This document shows positions 37,305 through 45,870 of a DNA stretch of 64,000 nt, piece after piece. Position 1 is the stretch's first letter, and each line of letters begins with the position of its first letter. Source of the stretch: Pseudomonas sp. Choline-02u-1 (lineage in GTDB: Bacteria > Pseudomonadota > Gammaproteobacteria > Pseudomonadales > Pseudomonadaceae); the NCBI RefSeq assembly GCF_002836515.1, contig NZ_PJBC01000009.1:1-64000 (forward strand), given 5' to 3'. Below the pieces are notes generated by a model. That model saw only the letters and a list, made by a program, of their open reading frames with translations. It was not told the origin of the DNA and ran no database searches. The position numbers and the translations under genes were made by a program.

Positions 37305-38489
37305 ATGCCAATCAAGCCGCCACCCAAAGGCAATATTTCAGGCAACACCCACGTTCGCCCGACACCGACGCCGGACGTGACTACACCGCGTCCCGATACG
37401 ACATTGCGACCAGGCTTGGACAGCCCTGGCCTGCCAACACAATCCTCCCGGCCTGCAGGCGACGCTGATCTCGATGGGATCACACCGGCGCCCACGATCA
37501 CCATGCATCCAGCGAATACGCCGAACGAAACATCACGCGCAACCGTTCTGCCGCTGGAGGACTATCGGGTGATGGGCGCCGTCGGTCTGCCAGCAATCAA
37601 TGCCGAGGGCTTGCGCATATTCAAGGGACGACACTATGTCGATGTGGCCGAGATCGGCACCGTTCAGGTCGCCCAGGATGCCGACAGCGGTCTGTTCCGC
37701 GCCAGGTTGCCCAGCGAATCGAAAGCTTCCGGCCCGATTCTGCTGCGCGATCCGGACAGCGGATTGTGGTATCCGCTGGAAGAATTCGAACCGGTAACCT
37801 TCGCGCTGAGCGATAGCCGTCTGGCAGCGTTTCGAACGGCTCTGGTTTTGCGCGACGCGGAACCGGCCATCGACGGACTGCACCGCTTCGGCGGCAAGCT
37901 GTATGCGCTGATCGATAACCATGCTTATCAGGTATTGCACGATCCAGACGCTTCGACACCCGTAGCCAGCGTGATGCGTATCGTGCGCAGCGAGGACCCG
38001 GTCGCCAGTGACCGCGCTAACCTGTACGTCGCAACACGTCCGGGACGTTCGGAGCCGATTGTATTCGATGCCATACAAGGCTGGATGGGTACCACCGTAG
38101 CTGGCGTCGGCGGCATGATGCGTGGCGACGGCGCTGAAGTGCCTGCGCGCCCGGGCATGCGTGCGCGGCTGTCGCAGGCTCTGAACCGCCTGCGCAGCCC
38201 GCAATCGCGGGCACGAAAATTATTTCCGGACCACACCGACGAAGAAATCAGTCGTTTCATCACGTCCTTGGGCAATGACGTCTCTGGTGGGTTGACCCAG
38301 CGCGAAAGCGCCTACAAATCCCTCAAGACCGAGCTGGATGCCTGGCTGCAGCAATCCGCCAACGCAGCGCCACCGGGCACTTCGCCAACCCATGCACAGC
38401 AGATCGCGCAAAGCCTCAAGCGCTGTTGGCGCCACCAGACCGGAGCCATTTATGGCTTGAGGCTGGCAGCGGCACACTGCCGGCGCTGA
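37305..38489 (+). CDS. N-terminal part of the LRR-NEL effector (effector 3)
   Basis: 394 aa as it stands. It begins MPIKPPPKGNISGN at 37305, with AGGGAAG upstream; the longer frame from 37236 runs through the hairpin and is rejected. A Pro/Thr-rich leader reaches about residue 80, then the tandem module shared with effectors 1 and 2 (LRIFKGRHYVDVAE; GKLYALIDNHAYQV; DPVASDRANLYVATRPG; GWMGTTVAGVGGM) to about residue 265. After that comes the first helical linker (LFPDHTDEEISRFITSL, LKTELDAWL, KRCWR). The last 8 codons after GLRL are out-of-frame sequence ending at TGA. Alone it would be a secretion-signal and targeting fragment without the ligase. Confidence 0.75.
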   Translation: MPIKPPPKGNISGNTHVRPTPTPDVTTPRPDTTLRPGLDSPGLPTQSSRPAGDADLDGITPAPTITMHPANTPNETSRATVLPLEDYRVMGAVGLPAINAEGLRIFKGRHYVDVAEIGTVQVAQDADSGLFRARLPSESKASGPILLRDPDSGLWYPLEEFEPVTFALSDSRLAAFRTALVLRDAEPAIDGLHRFGGKLYALIDNHAYQVLHDPDASTPVASVMRIVRSEDPVASDRANLYVATRPGRSEPIVFDAIQGWMGTTVAGVGGMMRGDGAEVPARPGMRARLSQALNRLRSPQSRARKLFPDHTDEEISRFITSLGNDVSGGLTQRESAYKSLKTELDAWLQQSANAAPPGTSPTHAQQIAQSLKRCWRHQTGAIYGLRLAAAHCRR

Positions 38490-41400
38490 AAGCAGATTTC
38501 AGCCATGTCCGGCACCTGACGCTGCAATCGGTTGCCTGGTCGGAAGCGGCGAGTACTTTGCTCGGCAATTTCTCCGGCCTGGAGGGGCTGCACATCAGCG
38601 GCTCGACCCTGGCCACGCTGCCCGCATCACTTGCACGGATGCCCGGCCTGAACAGCCTTGATCTGAGTTCGAACCGAATCGCCCTCAACGAACAAACGAC
38701 TGCTGAACTGGGTTCGCTGAGCAAACTCAAGCATCTCGATCTGTCGGACAACCCATTGGGTCAAACGCCGGACTTTTCCGCCATGCCCGATCTCAAAACC
38801 CTGAAGCTGAGCAACGCACAACTGGATCAGTGGCCTGCCGGTCTGCACAAGCAGTCCCGGCTGACGCACCTGGACCTGCGCAACAACCGTTTGACCGCGG
38901 TCCCGGACGCGAACCTCAATCCACCCGCCGTTCAGTTCGAAGCGCTCGCCCGTATCAATAGCGTCACGCTGCTGGAGGGCAATCCGTTCCCGCCCGGCTA
39001 CTGGACGAAACTGGAAGACTTTTGGCAACGGGTAGCGATCGAACAGCCGGAACTGGGCAACAGCGCGGCGGCCGATGCATTCAGGCTCCCCAGTGACATG
39101 CCGGAAACCGCCAGCGTGCAGCGGGTCTACCCTGATAAAAACCCAAAGCAGCTGCGCGCGTTTCTCCTCGCTCTGAACGACGACGGCAAAGCGCAACTGG
39201 CACGCCGTGTCGCAGCGCTGGATTCACTGGAATCCCAACTCGATGCTTATGTCAACGGCAGCCAGCCCGACGCATCCGGTGCTGACGCACCGGCAAAAAT
39301 ACAGGCGCGCCGTATCGGGGATATCATCAAAGCCTGTTGGCTGGATTCGACACACACGCTGAGGCTTGCGCTGATCAAGGCGCCACTGCCGAAACTCAGC
39401 GCCGACTTCAGCCATGTCAAATCGCTGTTTATCAATGCCGCTACGTGGTCGGGCGACGCCGAGACCTTCCTGGCTGGTTTCCCCAATCTCGAACGCCTGG
39501 TCATCAATCACTGCGGGCTGGAAGCTCTGCCCGCCCCCATCTCTGCCATGCATAACCTGACCAACCTGGATCTGGCCAGCAACCGTGTGCAATTGACGGA
39601 GGACAGCGCGACAGCCCTCAGTGCCATGAGTCAGCTCGAAGCGATCAACCTGAGCGATAATTCGGCCCTCGGTTCGATGCCTGATTTCAGCGCTCTGACG
39701 CGGGTAAGGCAAGTGCTGCTCAATAACACGGGCATCGACCAGTGGCCTAGCGGGTTGCAGGACAAGACCGAGCTGATCATCCTTGATTTGAGCAACAACC
39801 GTTTGAAGGAAGTGCCGCCGACTTACCTTGATCCGCCGGCAGAGCAGTTGCTGGCGATCGCCCGAATCAACGCCGCGACTGTACTCAAAGGCAACCGCTT
39901 TGCGGCCGGTTACGGTAAGAAGTTCGATGAGTTTTGGCGCCGCGTCAGCACAGTCGCTCCCCATCTGCTGGCTCACCCCAACTTCGATAGTGACAACTCC
40001 GTTGCGCAGCGTTACCAACGGCTGTTTCCAGGCAAGAACATGAAGCAGTGCAGGGAATACCTGTGGAGCCTCGACGCGGACACCGTAGTCACCAAAGTGC
40101 GCAGTCTCGAACGAGAATTCAAAGTACTGAAACGCCAGCTCGACGATTGGGTTTTTTCCGGCGGCGGCAATCTGGGCGGGTACATTCGCGCCGACCAACT
40201 GGCGCTCAATGCGCAAACCCGCCCTGACCGGGTTACCGCCAGCAACAAAATTATCAGTTGCTGGCGGCGCGAAACGCCTCAAAAACTCGCCAATGACGGA
40301 ACTCCTATCGGTCTCGAGCTGGACCTCAGCGATCTGCGTCTGCCAAGCCTGCCGGACATTGACGTCGATTTCACTCACGTCGGCTCGCTCAAGCTCAGGA
40401 ACATGAACCTGAGCACCTCACCGGAAGGTTTTCTCACCCGTTTCCGCCACATACGCTGGCTGGATATGGGGCGGAACCAACTGCGTGAACTACCGCCGGC
40501 CATTGGCGAAATGCAGGGTCTGACGCGTCTGTTTCTGGAAAGTAACCATATTTCCCTGAACGTCGATACTGCCCGGGTGCTAGGGGATCGCACCACCCTG
40601 CGCGCACTGGGGCTGCAGGATAACCCGCAGCTGGGCATCGTTCCCGATCTAAGCCGGATCGTCGACCTGCGTTCCATCGATTTGTCCCATACAGGAATCG
40701 AAACCTTCCCGACGGGATTGATGAATCAGCCGCTGCTGGACACGGTCAATCTGAACCACAACCGAATCACGGAAATTCCCGACGCCGTCATCGCGCCGCC
40801 AAATAATCAATTGGCGGACAGCGTGCGCGTCAACAACGTCACCGATATTTCGTACAACCCACTGTCGGACGCGACGGACGCACGCCTGTTTCGCTACAAC
40901 AATCGCCTGAGAGCAGCCGGGACACCGCTGACAGGCGCAAGGAACATCATCGGCACGGCCATCGTACGTCCTGCGCCGTTTCGCGTTGTCATGAATGATC
41001 CGATAGACCGCTGGACCTCTGGATTCTCCGATGATCAAGTGGCCAACCGCAGTCGCCAATGGCAAACCCTGCGCGACCAGTCGCGCTCGGACGGTTTGTT
41101 CAACACACTAGAACGTCTGCTCGATACCCCCACCGGCCACCTGGCACTTCAGGGCCGTGTCTGGCGGTTGATCGACAGCATCACCGAAAACACGCCGCAG
41201 TCCGAACGCTTGCGCAACGAAGTCTTCGATCGCGCAGGCGAAGCGGCCTGCTGTGATCGGGCGGCATTCACCTTCGCCAACCTCGAAGTACTGTCAATGA
41301 TGCACAGTGCGGTGGACCGGGCCGGTGACAAAACGCAGGGGCCGGAGCTGTTCAAACTGAACAGAGCGTTGTTCCGTTTGCACGAGGTCGACAAGATCGC

Positions 41401-41941
41401 CTCGGCGGATATCGCCCAACGCGAAGCAGCCATCGCCGCTGCCCGAACGCCCAACGAGGCCGCGAATATGCCTGCGCCACACGTGCCGGAAGAAATCGAA
41501 ATCAGGCTGTTTTATCGCCATGGTCTGAAAGACCGCCTGCAACTGCCCGGGCAACCGGAAGAAATGGGGTTTGCCCACCTGGCGGGCGTCTCCAAAGCGC
41601 AAATGGAAAGTGCTTACCAAACCGTCATTGCGCGGGATAACTCAGCCGAGGAGTTTCAGGCATTGGTCTCGAGGGAGTTCTGGCAAACATACCTGACCCA
41701 TAAATTTCAGGAAAACTTCGAAACCCAACGCCAGCCGTTCCAGGATCGTCAGGCAGCCCTCGACGAGTCATTTTCGGCGAATGAATTGTCGTTCGCCGAC
41801 TACGACGCGCAATCAAAAACGATGCAGGCAGAATGGATGATCGAGGAAGCGGCCCTGATGGAAAAACTGAGTCGCCAGGAACTGGAGCAATACAAGGCCA
41901 GTGTCGCTGACGAGCAAGCCGCCGGCACAAGTGCGAGCTGA
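38426..41941 (+). CDS. C-terminal part of effector 3: three LRR blocks and a NEL-type E3 ubiquitin ligase domain
   Basis: Up to 1,171 aa; its ATG is probably only the first internal Met after the frameshift. Three leucine-rich-repeat blocks (LDLSSNRI, LDLRNNRL; LDLASNRV, LDLSNNRL; LDMGRNQL, VNLNHNRI) alternate with helical linkers. From about genome 41050 to the end is a NEL domain as in IpaH, SspH and SlrP: the catalytic Cys codon is 41249-41251 within the C-x-D motif CCDR, followed by FTFANL, LNRALFRLHEVDKIA, EEIEIRLFY and LSRQELEQY, matching IpaH order. NEL proteins transfer ubiquitin inside eukaryotic cells, with the LRR as substrate reader. Confidence 0.88.
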   Translation: MAPPDRSHLWLEAGSGTLPALKADFSHVRHLTLQSVAWSEAASTLLGNFSGLEGLHISGSTLATLPASLARMPGLNSLDLSSNRIALNEQTTAELGSLSKLKHLDLSDNPLGQTPDFSAMPDLKTLKLSNAQLDQWPAGLHKQSRLTHLDLRNNRLTAVPDANLNPPAVQFEALARINSVTLLEGNPFPPGYWTKLEDFWQRVAIEQPELGNSAAADAFRLPSDMPETASVQRVYPDKNPKQLRAFLLALNDDGKAQLARRVAALDSLESQLDAYVNGSQPDASGADAPAKIQARRIGDIIKACWLDSTHTLRLALIKAPLPKLSADFSHVKSLFINAATWSGDAETFLAGFPNLERLVINHCGLEALPAPISAMHNLTNLDLASNRVQLTEDSATALSAMSQLEAINLSDNSALGSMPDFSALTRVRQVLLNNTGIDQWPSGLQDKTELIILDLSNNRLKEVPPTYLDPPAEQLLAIARINAATVLKGNRFAAGYGKKFDEFWRRVSTVAPHLLAHPNFDSDNSVAQRYQRLFPGKNMKQCREYLWSLDADTVVTKVRSLEREFKVLKRQLDDWVFSGGGNLGGYIRADQLALNAQTRPDRVTASNKIISCWRRETPQKLANDGTPIGLELDLSDLRLPSLPDIDVDFTHVGSLKLRNMNLSTSPEGFLTRFRHIRWLDMGRNQLRELPPAIGEMQGLTRLFLESNHISLNVDTARVLGDRTTLRALGLQDNPQLGIVPDLSRIVDLRSIDLSHTGIETFPTGLMNQPLLDTVNLNHNRITEIPDAVIAPPNNQLADSVRVNNVTDISYNPLSDATDARLFRYNNRLRAAGTPLTGARNIIGTAIVRPAPFRVVMNDPIDRWTSGFSDDQVANRSRQWQTLRDQSRSDGLFNTLERLLDTPTGHLALQGRVWRLIDSITENTPQSERLRNEVFDRAGEAACCDRAAFTFANLEVLSMMHSAVDRAGDKTQGPELFKLNRALFRLHEVDKIASADIAQREAAIAAARTPNEAANMPAPHVPEEIEIRLFYRHGLKDRLQLPGQPEEMGFAHLAGVSKAQMESAYQTVIARDNSAEEFQALVSREFWQTYLTHKFQENFETQRQPFQDRQAALDESFSANELSFADYDAQSKTMQAEWMIEEAALMEKLSRQELEQYKASVADEQAAGTSAS

Positions 41942-41952
41942 ATGAGGCGAGT

Positions 41953-41982
41953 GCTGGCCGACGGGTTTCGGCCAGCCTTTTA
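41953..41982 (+). terminator. Rho-independent terminator after the effector cluster
   Basis: GCTGGCCGA-CGGGTT-TCGGCCAGC then CTTTT: a perfect 9-bp stem 11 bases after the stop. The T-run touches the stop codon of the convergent dnaB gene. Confidence 0.85.
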
Positions 41983-43377
41983 CTCGTCGTCGTCGAAGTT
42001 GTAGCTGCCCGGCGCAAGGTTTTCGAAACGGGTGTATTTGCCGATGAACGCCAGGCGGATAAAGCCGATCGGGCCGTTACGCTGCTTGCCGATGATGATT
42101 TCGGCGATGCCCTTGTGCTCGGTTTCCGGGTGATACACCTCGTCGCGGTAAACGAACATGATCACGTCGGCGTCCTGCTCGATTGCGCCCGATTCACGCA
42201 AGTCGGAGTTCACCGGGCGCTTGTTGGGGCGCTGTTCGAGGGAACGGTTGAGCTGCGACAGGGCGACCACCGGGCAGTTGAATTCCTTGGCCAGGGCTTT
42301 CAGGGACCGCGAGATCTCGGAAATTTCGTTGGTGCGGTTGTCACCGCTGGAACCGGGGATCTGCATCAGTTGCAGATAGTCGATCATGATCAGACCGACG
42401 TCGCCATGTTCACGCACCAGACGCCGGGTCCGCGCGCGCATTTCCGACGGGCTGATACCGGCGGTGTCATCGATGAACAGTTTGCGATCGTTAAGCAGAT
42501 TGACCGCCGAAGTCAGGCGCGGCCAGTCATCGTCTTCGAGCTGGCCGGAACGCACCTTGGTCTGGTCGATACGGCCGAGCGAGGACAGCATACGCATGAT
42601 GAGCGATTCGCCTGGCATCTCGAGGGAGTAAACCAGGACAGCCTTCTCGCTGCGCAACACGGCATTTTCCACCAGGTTCATCGCGAAGGTGGTTTTACCC
42701 ATCGACGGACGGCCGGCAACGATGATCAGGTCGGACGGCTGCAAGCCGCTGGTCTTCTCGTCGAGATCGGTGTAACCGGTGGAGAGGCCGGTGATCGCGT
42801 CTGCAGTGTTGAACAGGGTATCGATACGGTCGATGGCCTTGGTCAGCAAGTCGTTGACACCGACCGGCCCGCCGGTTTTTGGCCGCGCTTCGGCGATCTG
42901 GAAAATCTGCCGTTCGGCTTCGTCGAGGATTTCTTCGGCGGTGCGGCCTTCAGGGTTGAACGCGCTGTCGGCAATTTCGGTGCTGATGCCGATCAGTTGG
43001 CGCAAGGTCGCACGTTGGCGGACAATCTGCGCATAGGCCTTGATGTTGGCGACCGACGGCGTGTTTTTCGCCAGTTCACCGAGATAGCCAAGGCCGCCCA
43101 CCTGCGATGTCTGACCTTCCTTGTCCAGTTGCTCGGCAAGGGTCACGACGTCGATCGGCGAGTTCTGGTCGGCCAGTTTGGCGATCGCGCGGAAGATCAG
43201 GCGGTGGTCATGTCGATAGAAATCGCCGTCGGAGACTTGATCAAGCACGCGTTCCCAGGCGTTGTTGTCCAGCATCAGACCACCGAGTACAGCCTGTTCG
43301 GCCTCGATGGAATGCGGCGGCACCTTCAGGGCAGCGGTTTGCAGATCGTATTGCTCGGGAGCGGAGATATCGTTCAT
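41980..43377 (-). CDS. dnaB: Replicative DNA helicase DnaB
   Basis: The hexameric 5'-3' helicase of the replication fork, 465 aa. The N-terminal primase-interacting domain (PPHSIEAEQAVLGGLML) covers about 20-120, the RecA-like C-terminal domain has Walker A AGRPSMGKTT at 221-230, Walker B LIMIDYLQLM and the DnaB-specific SRSLKALAKE and DLRESGAIEQDAD segments. ATG 43377 gives the usual N-terminus; there is no strong Shine-Dalgarno, and the frame extends to 43428. Located after the rpsF-rpsR-rplI block, as in other pseudomonads. Confidence 0.97.
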   Translation of the reverse strand: MNDISAPEQYDLQTAALKVPPHSIEAEQAVLGGLMLDNNAWERVLDQVSDGDFYRHDHRLIFRAIAKLADQNSPIDVVTLAEQLDKEGQTSQVGGLGYLGELAKNTPSVANIKAYAQIVRQRATLRQLIGISTEIADSAFNPEGRTAEEILDEAERQIFQIAEARPKTGGPVGVNDLLTKAIDRIDTLFNTADAITGLSTGYTDLDEKTSGLQPSDLIIVAGRPSMGKTTFAMNLVENAVLRSEKAVLVYSLEMPGESLIMRMLSSLGRIDQTKVRSGQLEDDDWPRLTSAVNLLNDRKLFIDDTAGISPSEMRARTRRLVREHGDVGLIMIDYLQLMQIPGSSGDNRTNEISEISRSLKALAKEFNCPVVALSQLNRSLEQRPNKRPVNSDLRESGAIEQDADVIMFVYRDEVYHPETEHKGIAEIIIGKQRNGPIGFIRLAFIGKYTRFENLAPGSYNFDDDE

Positions 43378-43422
43378 GGCCACTTGAGTATTAGTGAAAA
43401 GCAGGGAATTCAGAAAGACAAA

Positions 43423-43451
43423 GGGCACGACCTGTAAACAGGATCGTGCCC
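43423..43451 (-). terminator. Terminator of the rpsF-rpsR-rplI operon
   Basis: GGGCACGA and TCGTGCCC with an inner CCTGT/ACAGG pair form a long stem; read leftward, TTTGTCTTT follows. It separates rplI from dnaB. Confidence 0.8.
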
Positions 43452-43496
43452 GATGTTAACCGTCTGACGGACAAGCCGCCAGCCGATCGATGTTGC

Positions 43497-43943
43497 TTAA
43501 GCTGCTACCACGACAACGCGTACGGTGGCTTCAACTTCGGCGTGCAGGTGCACAGCCACGTCGAATTCACCCACGTTGCGGATGGTGCCGTTCGGCAGAC
43601 GAACTTCGCTCTTCTGCACTTCAACGCCGGAAGCGGTCAGTGCATCAGCGATGTCGTGAGTACCGATCGAACCGAACAGCTTGCCTTCGTCGCCAGCGGT
43701 GGCAGTGATGGTCACTTCCAGCTCGGCCAGTTGGGCAGCACGGCTTTCAGCCGATGCCTTACGGTCTGCAGCGGCTTTTTCCAGCTCGGCGCGACGCTCT
43801 TCGAACGCAGCCAGGTTGGCAGCGGTCGCAGCGGTAGCCTTGCCGAAAGGCAGCAGGTAGTTACGGCCGTAACCGGCCTTAACGTTTACTTTGTCGCCCA
43901 GGTTGCCCAGGTTGGCGATTTTTTCCAGAAGGATCAGTTGCAT
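43497..43943 (-). CDS. rplI: 50S ribosomal protein L9
   Basis: The 148-aa L9 bridges ribosomes in polysomes and influences frame maintenance. The N-terminal rRNA-binding domain [32 protein letters not shown] is intact, followed by the long connecting helix (about 40-75, Ala/Glu/Lys-rich) and the C-terminal domain. The size is standard. It is the last gene of the operon, 18 bases after the DUF2232 membrane protein. Confidence 0.97.
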   Translation of the reverse strand: MQLILLEKIANLGNLGDKVNVKAGYGRNYLLPFGKATAATAANLAAFEERRAELEKAAADRKASAESRAAQLAELEVTITATAGDEGKLFGSIGTHDIADALTASGVEVQKSEVRLPNGTIRNVGEFDVAVHLHAEVEATVRVVVVAA

Positions 43944-43961
43944 GTGAAAATCCTCTAACTT

Positions 43962-44855
43962 TTAACCTTCACCGTTCGCGCTGTCGGTGTCTTTCGACAC
44001 ATGACGACCGCGAAAATCAATCAGGCTGTCAACAATGGCCAGAACCACGAGCAACGGATAGATCAGCTGCATGAACAACAGCAGCGTGACGTACAACCCC
44101 ACCAGCCAGAAACCGGCCAGTCGCTTCTGCCCGACCAGCCCGTGAATCAGGGCCAGCCCGGCGAACACCAGCGGTACACTGCACAACGGCGTCAACATGG
44201 CCATCTGTGCACCGAGATTCGGGCCCAGAAGCATCAACGCCAGCAGTAACATCGCCGGCCCCAGCGGGATGCGGATGGCGCGAAACTCGCGACCAAAACC
44301 ACCCGGGTTGTACAACAACGCCTGCCAATGCCGCCCGACAATCAGGCTCAGCACGCTGACGATCTGCAACAAGGCCGCAATCAGTCCGGTCAGGACCGGT
44401 GCAATCAGGGACGCAAAACGCGCTTGCTCATCGACCGACAATTGCTTGTAGGTCTCACCGAGGAGTGCCGGCATGACCTTTATAAGGGCCTGTGCGAGCA
44501 TCTCGATCTGGGCCGCAAACGCGACCCCGAGCACCACTGAAAACACCACTCCGATCACTACGCTGACCAGCAGCGTGCGGACCCAGGATTCGCTTGCGCG
44601 CAAAACCAACGCAAGCCCCGAAGACCCCAGCAGCACCAGAAGTGCCCGTGGGTCGTCGGCATACAGCCACCAGATCAAGGCCGGCAGCAGTCCCAGTGAC
44701 AGAACGCCAAGGGCGTCCGTCAATCCGCGCCGCAGCAGCACAAGGCTCCCGGCGGCAGCACCCAACCAATACAACAACGGCAATGTTGCACATCCGGCCA
44801 CCACGAGAGTGGCCTGCATTCGGCCTCGCATGATGAACTCAGCTAAGGCGCGCAT
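43962..44855 (-). CDS. DUF2232-type integral membrane protein (conserved between rpsR and rplI)
   Basis: A 297-aa inner-membrane protein with about eight hydrophobic helices and a charged C-terminal tail (RGRHVSKDTDSANGEG). Homologues occur at this exact position in many Pseudomonas genomes and resemble the DUF2232/YybS group, whose role is unknown. It is translated with ribosomal proteins S18 and L9, so it may be linked to growth rate. No catalytic motif is apparent. Confidence 0.8.
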   Translation of the reverse strand: MRALAEFIMRGRMQATLVVAGCATLPLLYWLGAAAGSLVLLRRGLTDALGVLSLGLLPALIWWLYADDPRALLVLLGSSGLALVLRASESWVRTLLVSVVIGVVFSVVLGVAFAAQIEMLAQALIKVMPALLGETYKQLSVDEQARFASLIAPVLTGLIAALLQIVSVLSLIVGRHWQALLYNPGGFGREFRAIRIPLGPAMLLLALMLLGPNLGAQMAMLTPLCSVPLVFAGLALIHGLVGQKRLAGFWLVGLYVTLLLFMQLIYPLLVVLAIVDSLIDFRGRHVSKDTDSANGEG

Positions 44856-44891
44856 GCATTCAATCCTTTGCTACTTGTCGACTGCCCGGTC

Positions 44892-45122
44892 TCAGCGGCC
44901 GTGGCTGTCGGTGTAGGCCAGCAGGGCCAGGAAGCGGGCGCGCTTGATAGCGGTGGCCAGCTGACGCTGATAACGAGCTTTGGTACCGGTGATGCGGCTT
45001 GGAACGATTTTGCCGGTCTCGGATACGTAAGCTTTCAGAGTGTTGAGATCTTTGTAATCGATCTCTTTCACGTCTTCAGCGGTGAAGCGGCAGAATTTAC
45101 GACGACGGAAGAAACGTGCCAT
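44892..45122 (-). CDS. rpsR: 30S ribosomal protein S18
   Basis: A 76-aa S18, which pairs with S6 on the platform of the 30S subunit. It begins [22 protein letters not shown], and the sequence [33 protein letters not shown] region is intact. The FC cysteine makes it a C+ (zinc-type) relic, common in Gammaproteobacteria. It is 29 bases after rpsF. Confidence 0.98.
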
Positions 45123-45151
45123 TTGATAGGCTCCTTAATAAGGTCCGTGGA

Positions 45152-45574
45152 TTACTCGTCAGCGTTATCGCTGTTGTCGCTGTCATCACTGTCGGTGCCT
45201 TCGGCGCCTTCGTGCTCAGGACGGTCGCGACGCTCACGGCGCTCACTGCGGTTTTCTTCAGCCTTGAGCATCTCGGACTGGCCGGTAACGGCTTCGTCGC
45301 GACGGATGACCAGGTTACGGATCACTGCATCGTTGTAGCGGAAGTTGTCTTCCAGCTCGGCCAGGGCCTTGCCAGTGCACTCAACGTTCAGCATCACGTA
45401 GTGAGCCTTGTGAACATTGTTGATTGCGTAGGCCAGTTGACGACGGCCCCAATCTTCCAGACGGTGGATTTTGCCGCCGTCTTCTTCGATCAGCTTGGTG
45501 TAACGCTCAACCATGCCGCCGACTTGCTCGCTCTGATCCGGGTGGACCAGAAAGATGATTTCGTAATGACGCAT
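45152..45574 (-). CDS. rpsF: 30S ribosomal protein S6
   Basis: A 140-aa S6. The core (1-100) begins [18 protein letters not shown] and includes [19 protein letters not shown]. The C-terminal tail is rich in E and D ([18 protein letters not shown]), the region glutamylated by RimK in E. coli. RimK-type modification here is plausible but unproven. It heads the operon rpsF-rpsR-DUF2232-rplI. Confidence 0.98.
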   Translation of the reverse strand: MRHYEIIFLVHPDQSEQVGGMVERYTKLIEEDGGKIHRLEDWGRRQLAYAINNVHKAHYVMLNVECTGKALAELEDNFRYNDAVIRNLVIRRDEAVTGQSEMLKAEENRSERRERRDRPEHEGAEGTDSDDSDNSDNADE

Positions 45575-45620
45575 GAATGCTCCTTACGGGTTGTAGCCTG
45601 CCGCTCAAAAACGGTCAGAC
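45575..45620 (-). promoter_or_regulatory. Possible S6:S18-binding leader of rpsF
   Basis: The untranslated sequence just before rpsF reads CCGTTTTTGAGCGG, then GGCTACAACCCGTAAGGAGC. A CCG element beside the ribosome site is the feature recognised by the S6:S18 dimer in autoregulated rpsF leaders. The fold was judged by eye only. Confidence 0.3.
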
Positions 45621-45760
45621 AAGGAGTGAATGACACTTATGGACTTGCTGGCGCGGGGCACATGCGTGCCTGCCGTCACAGCAAGGGGCGCAATTGTAGA
45701 GAAGGGACTGCGGGGGCGCAAGGCAATTGGTGATTATTTGAACAACCATCGGGCGACTTG

Positions 45761-45857
45761 TGTAGGAGCTGCCGAAGGCTGCGATCTTTTGACTTTGATT
45801 TTTTCAAAGCAAGATCAAAAGATCGCAGCCTCGTTTCACTCGACAGCTCCTACAGGG
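45761..45857. repeat. Inverted repeat of the GATCGCAGCCT family
   Basis: TGTAGGAGCTGCCGAAGGCTGCGATCTTTTG (45761 on) is mirrored by CAAAAGATCGCAGCCTCG and CGACAGCTCCTACA (ending 45854). It is a nearly full-length stem of about 40 bases per arm, lying between rlmB and rpsF. Confidence 0.8.
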
Positions 45858-45870
45858 GATTTGCAGCAGG

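Larger units (their letters stand above)
37305..41941 (+). pseudogene. LRR-NEL E3 ubiquitin ligase effector gene, split by a -1 frameshift
   Basis: The frames 37305-38489 and 38426-41941 make one gene of 1,545 codons when a single base is restored near 38465. Evidence: a unit made of a helical linker, a CWR motif and leucine-rich repeats occurs three times, and its first copy begins in one frame (SLKRCWRHQTGAIYGLRL) and continues in the other (SGTLPALKADFSHVRHLTL), matching the two uninterrupted later copies (ACWLDSTHTLRLAL...LPKLSADFSHVKSL; SCWRRETP...LPDIDVDFTHVGSL). No slippery heptamer is apparent, so mutation or sequence error is more likely than programmed shifting. Confidence 0.75.

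Noticed and set aside
38440..38500. Programmed -1 frameshifting to make the full effector
   Set aside because: The junction TTGAGGCTGGCAGCGG has no X-XXY-YYZ heptamer or A/T-rich slip site, and no clear downstream structure was seen; a lost base is simpler.
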